Source: Erpobdella octoculata
Lineage: Eukaryota; Annelida; Clitellata; Hirudinida; Erpobdellidae
Assembly (NCBI GenBank): GCA_963978895.1
Contig: OZ022245.1
Span: 18,826,914 to 18,890,913 of the forward strand
Length of the DNA: 64,000 nt
Reading direction: 5' to 3'
The notes below the pieces were generated by a model. The model was given only the letters and a program-made list of their open reading frames with translations, was not told the DNA's origin and made no database searches. Shown one piece after another: positions 12,203-22,950 of the stretch. Numbering within the stretch: the first letter of the stretch is position 1; every line of letters starts with the position of its first letter. The translations under genes were made by a program, and so were the position numbers.

Positions 12203-12203
<1 letters not shown>
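11507..12203 (+). mobile_element. Nonautonomous Helitron with two tandem 3' ends
   Basis: It starts A|TC at 11507 (TCTATATATATAAAAATTAA), as Helitron 5' ends do. It continues through GCATTGCTACACCATTCATC, TATG arrays (11692-11915) and the spacer with TCACTAAATGCTCATTC, then GAACGGGAGCG-type purine repeats. There are two successive GC-hairpin/CTAG ends, at 12081-12084 and at 12200-12203 (CTAG|T). There is no coding capacity. The second end shows read-through past the first terminator or insertion of one Helitron beside another. Confidence 0.82.

Positions 12204-12284
<81 letters not shown>
12204..12284. repeat. (TA)n microsatellite
   Basis: Pure alternating TA between a Helitron 3' end and a Penelope-like module on the - strand. 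Confidence 0.95.
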
Positions 12285-12287
<3 letters not shown>

Positions 12288-12425
12288 TAATATACTTTGG
12301 CAAAATCCCCTCTCGTAAACACACTCCGTTAAAAACAAACGACCACTTTGCATTAATGACTTTTTTAATAAACTGTTCAAAATGTTTAATTTTACGACGT
12401 AAACTAGAGTCCATTTTAAAAATTT
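12285..12425 (-). mobile_element. Penelope-like leader-peptide module ending in (TA)n
   Basis: On the - strand a frame reads MDSSLRRKIKHFEQFIKK, then the conserved block NAKWSFVFNGVCLREGILPK. It breaks into (TA)n, at the same codon position as the other modules in this window. A hammerhead core lies just upstream at 12450-12490. Confidence 0.7.
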
Positions 12426-12449
12426 ATATAATACAAATAATAATAATTA

Positions 12450-12492
12450 GGACTGACTGGCCAGTTTCGACTACAGTCATCTTCAGAGACTG
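12450..12492 (-). ncRNA. hammerhead ribozyme core, helix I not paired
   Basis: The - strand reads CTGAAGA, helix II GAC/GTC, GAAA and the palindromic helix III ACTGGCCAGT followed by C. This is the same as the + strand copy at 13176-13217. The flanks that should form helix I (AGTCT upstream, AGTCC downstream) are not complementary, so this copy may be a chimera or inactive. Confidence 0.6.
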
Positions 12493-12509
12493 CAACTACC
12501 CACGCCTAT

Positions 12510-12640
12510 CCTACATGAGCCTCCACCTGAGCCTCCATCTGAGCCTCCACCTGAACCTCCACCTGAACCTCCACCTGAGCCTCCACCTGAACCTCCACCT
12601 GAGCCTCCACCTGAGGCTCAGGCTCCAGCGGTGTCATTTC
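12510..12640 (+). repeat. minisatellite GAGCCTCCACCT / GAACCTCCACCT
   Basis: About ten tandem 12-bp units alternating GAGCCTCCACCT and GAACCTCCACCT. The flanking DNA to 13170 is AT-rich with nothing coding recognised. Confidence 0.85.
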
Positions 12641-13175
12641 AACATTTGTTTGAGTCTTCAAATATAACTACAAGACGTCGGCGTTAATTGAATCATCTAT
12701 ATGTATCCCATTTGCACAGTCATGCGTTTATTTTAATTTTTCATATAAGTTTACTTTTATTTTAATTCATCACATGGTTTTATTTAAAATTTTCACCTTT
12801 TATTATTCTATTTCATACTTTTTTTTTTTTTATTGCAATATACTGTCACTAGATACCTATAGTTTAATTTCATTAATCTTCTAATAATTTTAAGTTTTTT
12901 AATTTCTATTATTAGTATTATAGACTTCATTCAATTCGTCCTATCTATTTATATTTATTTATTTTATTTTATTAATAATAATTATTATTTAATTTATCTT
13001 TATACTTCTTTTCATTTATCAATTTTATACGCTCTCGTAATTTACTTATATCGTCATACTCTGGTTTTAAATACTTTAATTTAAATATTTATTTAATATA
13101 GGCACAACACTATTTCTATGTTGATGTTTACTATATATTCTTTAGCTGTTTACGTAATACGACAGTTTAGGTTAC

Positions 13176-13217
13176 GGACTTTGAAGATGACTGTAGTCGA
13201 AACTGGCCAGTCAGTCC
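13176..13217 (+). ncRNA. hammerhead ribozyme (one core substitution)
   Basis: Helix I is GGACT (13176-13180) with AGTCC (13213-13217). The core is TTGAAGA, with the first C changed to T. Helix II is GAC/GTC, followed by GAAA. Helix III is the palindrome ACTGGCCAGT, with predicted cleavage after C13212. It is followed directly by (TA)n at 13222-13325. It forms an inverted pair with the core at 12450-12492. Confidence 0.7.
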
Positions 13218-13323
<106 letters not shown>

Positions 13324-13327
13324 TTTC

Positions 13328-13731
13328 TAGCCATCATTTTTTGGTGATGGTTGGTGGCTCAGTTGGTAAGAGCGCTTGCATTTAGGCGAGGCGGTGTTGC
13401 CGTAGACACGTGGGTTCGATTCCTAGTAGAGTCTTATAAATATTTGCGTTACTTGTGGTGACAGTTAGTCATCCTATTTGTAGGCTCTTGAAACATTTCA
13501 ACGCAGTGTTTCACTTCGTAAAAAATTACCTATCTGGCAGCAGTTGTAGCTGTCGAGTCGAGCCGAAGTCGATAGTTCTGAGCCTATCACAGTCGTAGTC
13601 TAATGTTAAGTAGCTCCGAAAGACTGAGACTTCTAGCCATCATTTTTTGGTGATGGTTGGTGGCTCAGTTGGTAAGAGCGCTTGCATTTAGGCGAAGTGG
13701 TGTTGCCGTAGACACGTGGGTTCGATTCCTA

Positions 13732-13734
<3 letters not shown>
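13328..13734 (+). repeat. dimeric tRNA-like repeat (SINE-like), copy 1
   Basis: Two tRNA-like units (about 13347-13432 and 13648-13732) each hold an A-box-like TGGCTCAGTTGG and a B-box-like GGTTCGATTCC. They are separated by about 215 bp of unique DNA. Each unit is preceded by CCATCATTTTTTGGTGATGG, a small hairpin. The whole ~407 bp recurs without a difference I could see at 15471-15878. No proper acceptor stem pairing is present, so these are tRNA-derived repeats rather than tRNA genes. Both ends abut (TA)n. Confidence 0.8.
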
Positions 13735-13814
<80 letters not shown>

Positions 13815-13815
<1 letters not shown>

Positions 13816-15446
13816 TAGCAGTGCCCGTAGCGGCTTCGCTCGCATGAAATTAGAGAATTTGAACCGTGCATACATAGTAGAGTACTGCACGGATCAATTT
13901 TTTATGTCTCGGCTCGGCCCGTCGACAACTTGGCCCAGCCCGTTTCAAAAACCGAATATCCTGGCCCGGCACGGCCCGTCTAATATGGGCCCGGCCCGTT
14001 TTTACAGGCCTAGAAGTTCTATATACTTGATGAAAAACTTCTGCCCGTCCCACCTTGACTTCAGGTTTAGCCCGGCCCGTCTGAACACCCTAAAATCACT
14101 AAAATGTTTATATACTTGGTTAAAAATCTCGGCCGTCCCACCTTGATTTAAGGTTTGGGCAGGGCCTTATGAAGACCCTAAAATAACGGCTTGGCCCGTC
14201 CGTCCGGTGATAAACTGAACTCATCTACTTTTGACCGGCACAAAACCTCAAACTACCAATTTTCACATCTGTAGCACTTACAGTTTTTGAGTAGCAGTTA
14301 TTTTAAAATCAAATAACCCTTTTTTCACTTCACATTTGAGGTCCTGGAAACCAAATTTTCAAACAATGGTGAAACACGTATATCATTAATTTTAGAGTAG
14401 AAACTAAATACTAATTTTACTTTTGTAGCATTTACAGTTTTTGAGTAGCAGTTACTTTAAAAACCAAGTAGTCTTATTTTCCACCCCATATTTGAAGTCC
14501 TGGAAACCAAATTTTCAAAAAATGGTAAAACACGTATATCATTATTTTTAGAGTAGAAACTAAATACTAATTTTAGTTAGTTTAGGCAGGGCCTTATGAA
14601 GACCCTAAAATAACGGCTTGGCCCGTCCGTCCGGTGATAAACTGAACTCATCTACTTTTGACCGGCACAAAACCTCAAACTACCAATTTTCACATCTGTA
14701 GCATTCACAGTTTTTGAGTAGGAGCTACTTTAAAAACCAAGTAATCCTATTGTCCACCCCACATTTAAGGTCCTGGAAACCAAATTTGTAAAAAATGGTG
14801 AAACACGTATATTTTATTTTTAGAATAGAAACTAAATACTAATTTTTACATCTGTGGTATTTACAGTTTTTGAGTAGCAGTTAGTTTGAAAAACAAATAA
14901 CCGTATTTTCCACCCCACATTTAAAGTCCTGGAAACCAAATTTTCAGAAAATGCTAAAACACGTATTTCATTATTTTGGGAGTAGAAACCAAATACTAAT
15001 TTTTACTCCTCTAGCATTCACAGTTTTTGAGTAGCAGCTACTTTAAAAACCAAATAACCCAATTTTCCAACCAACATTTGAGGTCCGGGAAACCGAATTT
15101 TCAAAAAATGGTGAAACACGTATCTTTTTATTTTTTAAGAAAAATCCATATACCAAATTTCAAAATTTCCTCATTTTTGGTTTTCGAGATATACATTGTT
15201 TTAGAAAAAAGTTTGTTTTCCAGTTTTTTCCCCTCAGGAGCAAAATTTTCAAAAATCCTTTCTTAGCGGATGTTTACGCTATAAAAGTAATATAAGTTCC
15301 AAATTTCACGTTCCTAGGATGAGGCGTGTGAGCTCGGCGTTGATTATCAGTCAGTCAGTCAGTCAGTCAGTCAGTCAGTCAGTCAGTCAGTCAGTCAGTC
15401 AGTCAGTCAGTCAGTCAGTCAGGACATGTTCTTTTATATATATAGA
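13815..15446 (-). mobile_element. Nonautonomous Helitron (complete, 1.6 kb)
   Basis: Reading the - strand, A|TC at 15446-15445 starts TCTATATATATAAAAGAACA, then a (GACT)n array (15352-15421). The body consists of about four diverged tandem units (13.9-15.2 kb). Each has a phrase like CTGGAAACCAAATTTTC and AAAACACGTAT, and GC-rich GGCCCGGCCCG tracts lie near the far end. It ends GCGAAGCCGCTACGGGCACTG CTAG|T at 13818-13815. Ends and AT insertion site match Helitrons. No ORF of note. Confidence 0.85.
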
Positions 15447-15470
15447 TATATATATATATATATATATTTT

Positions 15471-15875
15471 CTAGCCATCATTTTTTGGTGATGGTTGGTG
15501 GCTCAGTTGGTAAGAGCGCTTGCATTTAGGCGAGGCGGTGTTGCCGTAGACACGTGGGTTCGATTCCTAGTAGAGTCTTATAAATATTTGCGTTACTTGT
15601 GGTGACAGTTAGTCATCCTATTTGTAGGCTCTTGAAACATTTCAACGCAGTGTTTCACTTCGTAAAAAATTACCTATCTGGCAGCAGTTGTAGCTGTCGA
15701 GTCGAGCCGAAGTCGATAGTTCTGAGCCTATCACAGTCGTAGTCTAATGTTAAGTAGCTCCGAAAGACTGAGACTTCTAGCCATCATTTTTTGGTGATGG
15801 TTGGTGGCTCAGTTGGTAAGAGCGCTTGCATTTAGGCGAAGTGGTGTTGCCGTAGACACGTGGGTTCGATTCCTA

Positions 15876-15878
<3 letters not shown>
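15471..15878 (+). repeat. dimeric tRNA-like repeat (SINE-like), copy 2
   Basis: Same sequence and architecture as 13328-13734 with A-box and B-box motifs in both units. It lies on the other side of the Helitron and is followed by (TA)n at 15878-15963. Confidence 0.8.
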
Positions 15879-15963
<85 letters not shown>

Positions 15964-15967
<4 letters not shown>

Positions 15968-16201
15968 TTCGCTCGCTCACCCGCTCCGCTCCGCTCATTT
16001 TGTGACGGATTTCAAATTTTTTTTCTTTATATTTGATTCCTTTGACCCTCAAGGTTGTGTGAAACTTTCATAACGATCGGATGAATGCTGTAGCAATGCA
16101 TAAATAACATATATGCATATATACATACATACATACATACATACATACATACATACATACATACATACATACATACATACATTCATTTATATATATATAG
16201 A
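15964..16201 (-). mobile_element. Helitron 5' end fragment with TATG array
   Basis: The - strand begins TC at 16201-16200 (TCTATATATATAAATGAATG), then (TATG)n, then GCATTGCTACAGCATTCATC and the GAGCGGAGCGGGTGAGCGAG motif. This is the same layout as the + strand Helitron at 11507. It breaks off near 15964 at (TA)n, so only the 5' end remains. It shows directly that TATG arrays belong to the Helitron 5' region. Confidence 0.8.
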
Positions 16202-16308
16202 TAAATACAATTAAAATTCAACCGAATACGTTATATACTGAATCTTGGTTATTTATTAAGCCGAATAGTTTCGGTTGTTGGGTGACGAGTTTTTTTTCAT
16301 TATATGAA

Positions 16309-17820
16309 TTAAATGTTAACAAAAATTTGGAAATTGTGAGTCATATTAAAATGTTGCAAGATACTACCGTTTTGCAAATGCATGGTGAGGCGTCTCGATA
16401 AAGTAGTCATTGTGGATCCGATGTATTTATCCACCTTACAATGTGGAATTGGACATTGAAATTCATACACCAGATGAGTTGACTGCAATTTGTTTTTAGT
16501 TGGAGAGCAATTGTTTCGGATTACTAAGTTTTGGGTTTTTTTATTTCTGTAGTAAATATTTATATTAACTGGAACATTTGTTGTGGAAGTGACTTTGGTG
16601 GTAAATATTCCTTTGAGAACTTTCTCATCAACTTTGTAGCGTGTATGCATTTGCCCACAATAATATAATGGAATGGATGTAGAAATTTGAGTTTCATTTT
16701 TATTAATAGTTGTGGATTTCAAAATGTTGTTAACAAAAATATTAATGGAATCTGTTAGTGTAGTTGATGTTGATCAGGGTTTGTTTAAAACGTTATACTT
16801 CGGAATGGAATGAGCTCCAATTTTCGCTAAATTTATAAGCTCTAAAAAGATAATTATTAATGACATTCCTCTTATATCGATCGGGACAATCGCTATCTGC
16901 ATTCAAACATGAACCATTATTCGTTGGTTTAACATATACTTGGCTGTGGCATCTCAGATCATCACAGGTTATCAAGGTATCCAAAAAGTGAATTTGGTTT
17001 TTATTATTAGATAATTCATACGTAAAGTTGAGAACAGAGTTTTCCTGAAGACGTTCTCGTAGAAGTGTTATATCTTCGACTGAATTAACCATCAGAAAGA
17101 TATCATCGACGTATCTTATCTAAATGGTGGGCTTAGGGTACAACGTAAATACCATTTCCTCAACATAACCCATGTAGAGGTTTGCAAATGTTGGTCCCAA
17201 TTGACACACCATCTACCTGCAAATATAATTTTCTATTTGGATATGGGAATGGAGATTGCATTGTACACATGGCAAGTGTGTCCCTTAGTAATTGCTCTGG
17301 TATTGCAGGAGGATCTATGTTATGGTTTTTGTAGACATATTTACAAATTATTGAGATTGTTTCCTTTACAGGAACACTCGTGAAGAGACTTTCAACATCT
17401 AGAGAAGCAAGTTTTCCAGTAACATTCTGTGAACGCACCAGGTCTATAAATTCATAAGAAGATTTGCAGGTATAGTTACTAAGACAATAAGGAGCGATGA
17501 TGTTATTTATGTATTTTGCCGAGCCATAAGTAGGTGAAGAAATTTGAGAGATAATCGGTCTAAGCGGATTGTCATCTTTTTGAGGTTTTACTGTCCCATA
17601 GAGATATCCTGGTTCAAAGTCGTCAGTGAGCTTATGAATTTTAGTTTCCATTTGCTTATTAATGAGGTCTATACTGCGATTAACATTTTGTTTCAAGTTA
17701 TCAGTTGGATCCCTGGTTGGATCCCTAGTAACCTCTTTAAATCTTTTTTCATCAGACGTGATTTCATTCAACTTTGTCGTGTAATCTGTTCTATTCATTA
17801 AAACATACACATCGGTTTTA
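16309..17820 (-). mobile_element. Penelope-like element: reverse transcriptase and GIY-YIG remnant
   Basis: RT segments lie at 17810-17160 (LYGTVKPQKDDNPLRPIIS, LASLDVESLFTSVPV), with YVDD near 17103-17115 preceded by a TAG, then MVNSVEDITLLRERL...NQIHFLDTLI (17092-16793). The GIY-YIG-like endonuclease end is at 16722-16309 (CKVDKYIGSTMTTLSRRL). A frameshift near 17165 switches from SIGTN to the expected G-P-T-F-A-N-L-Y-M frame. RT plus GIY-YIG is diagnostic for Penelope-like elements. The copy lacks its amino-terminal part and is dead. Confidence 0.9.
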
Positions 17821-17829
17821 TCAGAAAAG

Positions 17830-18420
17830 GTAAAACTGAAAATGTGAATGTTTTAAAACAAATGTTTTCTAAAATAAGGCATATCTCGAAAACAAAAAAT
17901 GAGAAAGTTTTGAAATTTGGTATCTAGATTCTTCATAAAAAATAAAAAGACACGTGTCACTATTTTTAAAAAATTTGGTTTTTCTTAGACCTCAAATATG
18001 GGGTGGAAAATAGGGTTATTTGTTTTTTAGAATAACTGCTACTCAAAAACTATAAGTGATACACATGTAAAAATTAGTATTCAGTATCTACTCAAAAAAT
18101 AAAGATATACCTATTTTATCAATTTGTAATAACTTGGTTTCCAGGACCTCAAATGTGGGTGGAAAAAAGAATTTGATTAAAAACTCCAAAAATTAAAAGT
18201 GTTAAAGTTTTGCAATTTGGTATCGAGATAATTTTTACAAAATAACAAAATACATGTTTTATAATTTTTCGAAAATTTGGTTTCCAGGACTTTGAATGTG
18301 GGGGGGAATAAGGTTTTATGTTTTGTAAATAAACTGCGACTCTGAAACTAAAAATACTAAAGATATACAAATTAGTAACTAGATATTACCTACAAGATAA
18401 GTAACAAATGTTTTCAAATT
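17830..18420. repeat. Helitron-internal diverged tandem repeat
   Basis: Units with the phrases TTGGTTTCCAGGACC, ACTGCTACTCAAAAACT and AACACGTGT/ACATGTT match those inside the Helitron at 13815-15446. No terminal sequences were found, so this is a fragment. Confidence 0.65.
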
Positions 18421-18427
18421 TCATCTG

Positions 18428-19260
18428 TTTTTTTCCTTCTTGCTGAAACAGTTTACAGTCCTCCGATCCATACTCATCTGGTTGCCGTTTGAGTTAGGGG
18501 TATCAAAGAGGAAATTGACATTGCATTTACTATTGTTAACGTTTTATTTGAGCTCATTTTGTGAAACACAAAATATTTTATCATTTAAAACTAAACTAAA
18601 TTTAAAAGTTGCAATCGTGAACATTTTGTCGTGAACGTTGTGTCGTGAACATTTTGTCTGTAAACATTTTGTCTGTGAACATTTTGTCTGTGAACATTTT
18701 GTCGTGAACATTTTGTCGTGAACGTTGTGTCGTGAACGTTTTGTCGTGAACATTTTGTCGTTGAACATTTTGTCTGTGAACATTTTGTCTGTGAACATTT
18801 TGTCGTGAACGTTGTGTCGTGAACGTTTTGTCGGGAACATTTTGTCTGTGAACGTTTTGTCGTGACACCATGTTTAGGTTGGCTACCCTTATTTATAGGC
18901 CGTCAGCTGACACTTGTATGTTACGAAAACGGTTCAACGACAAAACGTTCACAGACAAAATGTTCAACGACAAAATGTTCCCGACAAAAAGTTCACGACA
19001 CAACGTTCACGACAAAATGTTCACGACAAAATGAACACCGACAAAACGTTCACAGACAAAATGTTCAACGACAAAATGTTCAACGACAAAATGTTCACGA
19101 CAAAACGTTCACGACAAAACGTTCACGAAAAATGTTCACGCACAAAATGTTCACAGACAAAATGTTCACAGACAAAATGCTCACAGACAAAATGTTCAAC
19201 GACAAAATGTTCACGACAAAACGTTCACGACACAACGTTCACGACAAAATGTTCACACTG
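18428..19260. mobile_element. Foldback element built of 14-bp inverted minisatellite arms
   Basis: The left arm (about 18613-18864) is a tandem array of TGAACATTTTGTCG and variants (CGTTTTGTCG, CTGTGAACATTTTG). The right arm (about 18936-19255) is the reverse complement array (CGACAAAATGTTCA). A spacer of ~70 bp separates them. Units vary between 13 and 16 bp and the arms could form a hairpin of about 250 bp. The left flank (18428-18625) recurs in direct orientation at 20025-20235. Open frames here (NVHDKMFTDKMF) are array translations. Confidence 0.8.
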
Positions 19261-19369
19261 AAAAATAAAAATTTTGTTTTATTATGTCTAGATCGCTTGC
19301 AAACTAATTATTAAGTCATTTTTTGTAATGTGTCTATTCACCATTTTATTTACCTAAGCAAAGTATATG

Positions 19370-20010
19370 TGCAGGACAGCATGAAACTAATAAGTATTGG
19401 CAACATCAAATGATCTTCAATTAATAAATAATTGTATGGAATTATAGCTATTTGGCTTTTTTCTTTTTCATCCATATTTTGATCCTTTTTATCATCGTTC
19501 CATTTATTAACTAGTTAATGCCGGTTAATTTGCTTTTGGATACCCTAACTTTTTAGTTTTTAATTGCTAGAGATGTATTTTCAATTCTAGTTGAAAAACG
19601 CAAGTAGCTGCATGCTGCTTTACCCAAGTCACCGTTACGTTAATTAGCTAATTAAAGGAGGCTATATTGCTCTTGGAAGCCGATAACTTCTTAATCGCTA
19701 GGCTACAACGATCTTTCTTTCTGTCGTTCACTTAATGAAAATTGAAACATCAAATGAATCTCAATTAATAACTAATTGCATTTCTTTTTCTTTTTAATCG
19801 GAGTTAATAAAGATTTCATATTTTGACCCTTTTAATCATCGCTCCATTTATTAACTAGTTAATACGGGTTGGTTAATTTTCTCTTGGATACCCTTAACTT
19901 TTTAATCTTTAGAATACAGCCATCAAACCTTATTTACGTCGTTTGCTTAATTGAAATTGAAAATTCAAACGATCTCAAATTAGTAACCAATTGTATTTTC
20001 CTATTATAGC
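19370..20010. repeat. diverged ~360-bp tandem repeat
   Basis: Two copies (about 19385-19560 and 19740-19910) and a partial third share CATCAAATGA-TCTCAATTAATAA, CCATTTATTAACTAGTTAAT and GGATACCCTTAACTTTTTA. AT-rich, noncoding. Confidence 0.6.
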
Positions 20011-20024
20011 TATCTCATTTTATC

Positions 20025-20240
20025 TGTTTTTTTCCTTCTTGCTGAAACAGTTTACAGTCCTTCGATCCATGCTCATCTGGTTGCCGTTTGAGTTAGGGGT
20101 ATCAAAGAGGAAATTAACATTGCATTTACTATTGTTAACGTTTTATTTGTGCTCATTTCGTGAAACACAAAATATTTTATCATTTAAAAACTAAACTAAA
20201 TTTAAAAGTTGCAATCGTGAACATTTTTTCGTGAAGGGAG
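20025..20240 (+). repeat. second copy of the foldback left flank
   Basis: About 95% identical to 18428-18630 (CTGCTGAAACAGTTTACAGT-like start, GTTGCCGTTTGAGTTAGGGG). It ends after a single TGAACATTTTTTCG unit, then becomes unrelated sequence. Confidence 0.75.
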
Positions 20241-20595
20241 TAGTCTCTCAACATGGAGAGCTAGACGACATTTTTTACTTGTCGTAATTATGTTTATTAT
20301 TATGTTTATTATTTACTGTTATAAATTTTGAAATGTTGTTTTCTAGCATATGCCCAGAGGCACATTGTACTAGTTGTATTTCTAGGTGCATAGGTTTTTT
20401 ACCAATGCTTTTATTAACTCGTCGGCTCTGTTTCTCTGTCTGTTTCTCTGTTTCAAATCTTGCAATCAATTTTTGAGTCACTTCCTGATGATAGATTTTT
20501 TTCAAATTTTGCATACATGCTCAAGATAGAAGACAATGCAATATTCAATTATTAGTTTTACAATAAGTCAATTAATTTAGTTAATTTTCTTGAGG

Positions 20596-20637
<42 letters not shown>

Positions 20638-20880
20638 TATTATATTTTTTATTTAGGAATTTAATATAAAATAAAAGAGTAATATAAGAAAAAATTGATT
20701 GCAAAATTTGTGTCTTAATTACATATAAGAGCATTGGTTTTAAAAATTCGTTTTTAATTTACTTGTTTCTTTTGTTGTCTTAGTTGCAGATCGTTGTGAT
20801 ATTCTATAATTAATGATATTGTTGAGGTAGTTGAACTTCTTCGATATGACGTGATGATGATTCCTTCGTTAATACAATTC
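20241..20880. other. AT-rich noncoding DNA
   Basis: I see no supported gene. A (TA)n run lies at 20600-20635. The 79-residue frame on the - strand at 20275-20514 has no recognisable motif. Confidence 0.6.
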
Positions 20881-21541
20881 AGACCGGTATGGGATTAAAC
20901 TTGGATGGGTCGTGCTGGTTATATGGGTGGTTTTACTGGTGGGAGTAAAAGTTACTTTCAGGAAGAACATCTCCAGTTTAAAGTCGACCTTGAAGCCCTG
21001 GTAGACACGATACATCGACGAACGAACGCCCATTCTTCATCCAGATTATCTACAAAGTTCTACTCCGATTCCACCCACTCCTCATCTTCCTCGTCGTCCT
21101 CTTCGATGTCCCCGACCTGGAAGATTTGGTAGGCGCGATACATCGACGAACGAACACCCATTCTTCATCCAGTACTGTGAAAGATAACATTTAAGATATT
21201 GAAACACTGTTCAACATCTTCGTTTTGAGGGGGAGTTATGTCAGGGGTCGCTCTACCGGACCTCCTGACAAGTGTACCTTGCACCCGTCGACCTGTCTAG
21301 ACAGGAACCTAGACATTGGCAGACGTTGTTTTCTTGTTGTTTGTTTACGCGTTCCTGAGGCTATATATATAGCGTTTTGAAACCCGCCAGAACAGTCTAG
21401 CTATTTAGTATCAGGCGAAGTCCTGCGTGTTTAATATTTGATTTTTGTTATTAACTGCGCTTTAATAAAGATTTTTGTTGTCGTTCTGAATTGTCTTTTC
21501 TTCCTGGTGTTCACGGCATTCCAGCAGGGAAGACTGTGACA
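20881..21541 (+). mobile_element. LTR retrotransposon 3' end: internal remnant, polypurine tract and 3' LTR
   Basis: The 3' LTR runs 21239-21541, from TGTCAGGGGTCGC to GACTGTGACA, with short inverted ends TGTCA/TGACA. It has a TATA-like CTATATATATAG near 21360 and AATAAA near 21465. The purine-rich TTTTGAGGGGGAGTTA lies directly upstream, as a polypurine tract should. The internal stub (20881-21238) has a short open frame at 20905-21132 with a Ser-rich tail and a repeated phrase (ACATCGACGAACGAAC). No gag, protease or RT remains. Confidence 0.8.
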
Positions 21542-21590
21542 CTCCCCTATTCTCTTTTTCAAGCGAGCGAAGCCGCGACAGGAATGCTAG
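21542..21590 (+). mobile_element. Helitron 3' end
   Basis: TCAAGCGAGCGAAGCCGCGA...GGAATG CTAG|T, with CTAG at 21587-21590. It has the same GCGAGCGAAGCCGC motif as the Helitron at 13815 and the end at 32837. The LTR element abuts or interrupts it. Confidence 0.7.
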
Positions 21591-22767
21591 TTAAAAATAA
21601 CCCTTTAAAAGCAAATCACAGAATGTGGCGATATCAGGTTATTTAATTAATTAATTTTCACAAATAAAAATTATATTTTGGTGCTTGTCAATAACGTTTG
21701 CACGATGAAGGGGTTTTTGATCAGTTAGCCGGCCCACTACTAAGGTTTTGATGAAATGACGTCTCCGCGCCATTCTCTCACTGCCTAAGCTTCCAATTTC
21801 AAAACCGCCAGAACAAAAGCATTTTTACCGCTTATTTACCGGCGAGGTAATAGTTATAACGGATAAGAAATCGCAAGTTCGGTCGGGAATTTCATGTTAT
21901 CTATGGGTTGTACTGAAACTAAACAAATAAAACTTATTTTAAGTTTCTTAACAAAATTAATTTTTATAAATTTTGAAATTTTTTAACATTGAATTCTTTT
22001 TTGTTAATCAATTGCTTTAAGCTAATCCAGTTATTAAGATTGTCTGTCACGTATAGTTTGTCCTGAATCTATGAATCTAGCCAATTAACATACCTCCGTG
22101 TCTTCCGGATAAAACGGTAGCTGAAGATCGTAAATGCATGTAAGGTGAGAAAAAAGTGGTATAGAGACGAAACTTTGGAATTTTGTTCGAGATATACGGT
22201 ACATTACTGTGTCCAAAGTCGCCGTCTATCCCACTTGAGGAAATTGAGCTAGAGAATTTTTAAATTTGTATCGAAATGGCGTTCGAATGCCCGTTCGTCG
22301 TAGCAATGTTTACTTTTTATAACTGATTGGCAATGTTAGAAATTGCTTATGAATGTTATACAAATTCGAAAAGTGCAACAATACTTTTAGTAAAACTTTG
22401 AATTTTGATTTGCAATGGCCTTTAATGGCGTTTAAATTTTTAAATGCTCGGTGATCACCCCTAGCCCTATTTTTTTATTTTTATAAGTGATCACAAAGTC
22501 TTGAAATTGCTTCAATTTATTGGGTGTGTTATGTGTTATGTTATGAAGTCAATGTGGGTTTATGCCAAGTGTTTCTACATGTTGAATTTTACAGACAATC
22601 CAAAAAGTCTACCTCAAAAGTTAAGCATAGCTTGAAAGGTTGCATGGTTCCAATTATTTTATAATTAACAACTTTCTAATCTAAAGACTTCATGTTTGGT
22701 ATATCAGAAGTATCTATGAACTATATTATCTTGTTCAAAAGATTTATTGTTCTAAAACAAACTCGGT
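21591..22767. other. AT-rich noncoding DNA, nothing recognised
   Basis: No ORF, repeat or RNA gene that I can support. It lies upstream of the SelD gene. Confidence 0.5.
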
Positions 22768-22950
22768 GCTAGGTTAGCTGAGTTGGTAAAGGGTTAGCCT
22801 TGAATGTGAGAGCTTCACGGTTCGACTCCCACTCACTGCCTAGTAGCCCATGTCAACGGAAAATTTAGCGGGTAAAATCGTTCTCTCCGTGGGGCATGTA
22901 AAAAGAACAGCGCCTTTGAACAAAGCGGAAAAGGCGCTCAATAAATTAGC
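22768..22950 (+). repeat. tRNA-derived SINE
   Basis: The head GCTAGGTTAGCTGAGTTGG carries an A-box-like TTAGCTGAGTTGG, and GGTTCGACTCC near 22821-22831 is a B box, spaced as in a tRNA. The body contains CCGTGGGGCATGT and AAGGCGCTCAATAAA and ends in an A-rich tail. The 5' and 3' ends cannot pair as an acceptor stem, so this is a SINE, not a tRNA. Confidence 0.75.

Noticed and set aside
12510..12640. Proline/glutamate repeat protein exon
   Set aside because: 12-bp GA(G/A)CCTCCACCT minisatellite with stops on both sides and no splice context.
13347..13432. tRNA gene
   Set aside because: A and B boxes are present, but the ends cannot form an acceptor stem, and identical copies lie in a repeat; treated as SINE-like.
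16236..16292. Another hammerhead ribozyme on the - strand
   Set aside because: GAAAC and a CAACAACC-type helix are visible, but no CTGANGA core and no helix I pairing.
18613..19255. CRISPR array or a coding repeat protein
   Set aside because: Units are adjacent without spacers, vary in length and lie in inverted halves in eukaryotic DNA; the frames are array translations.
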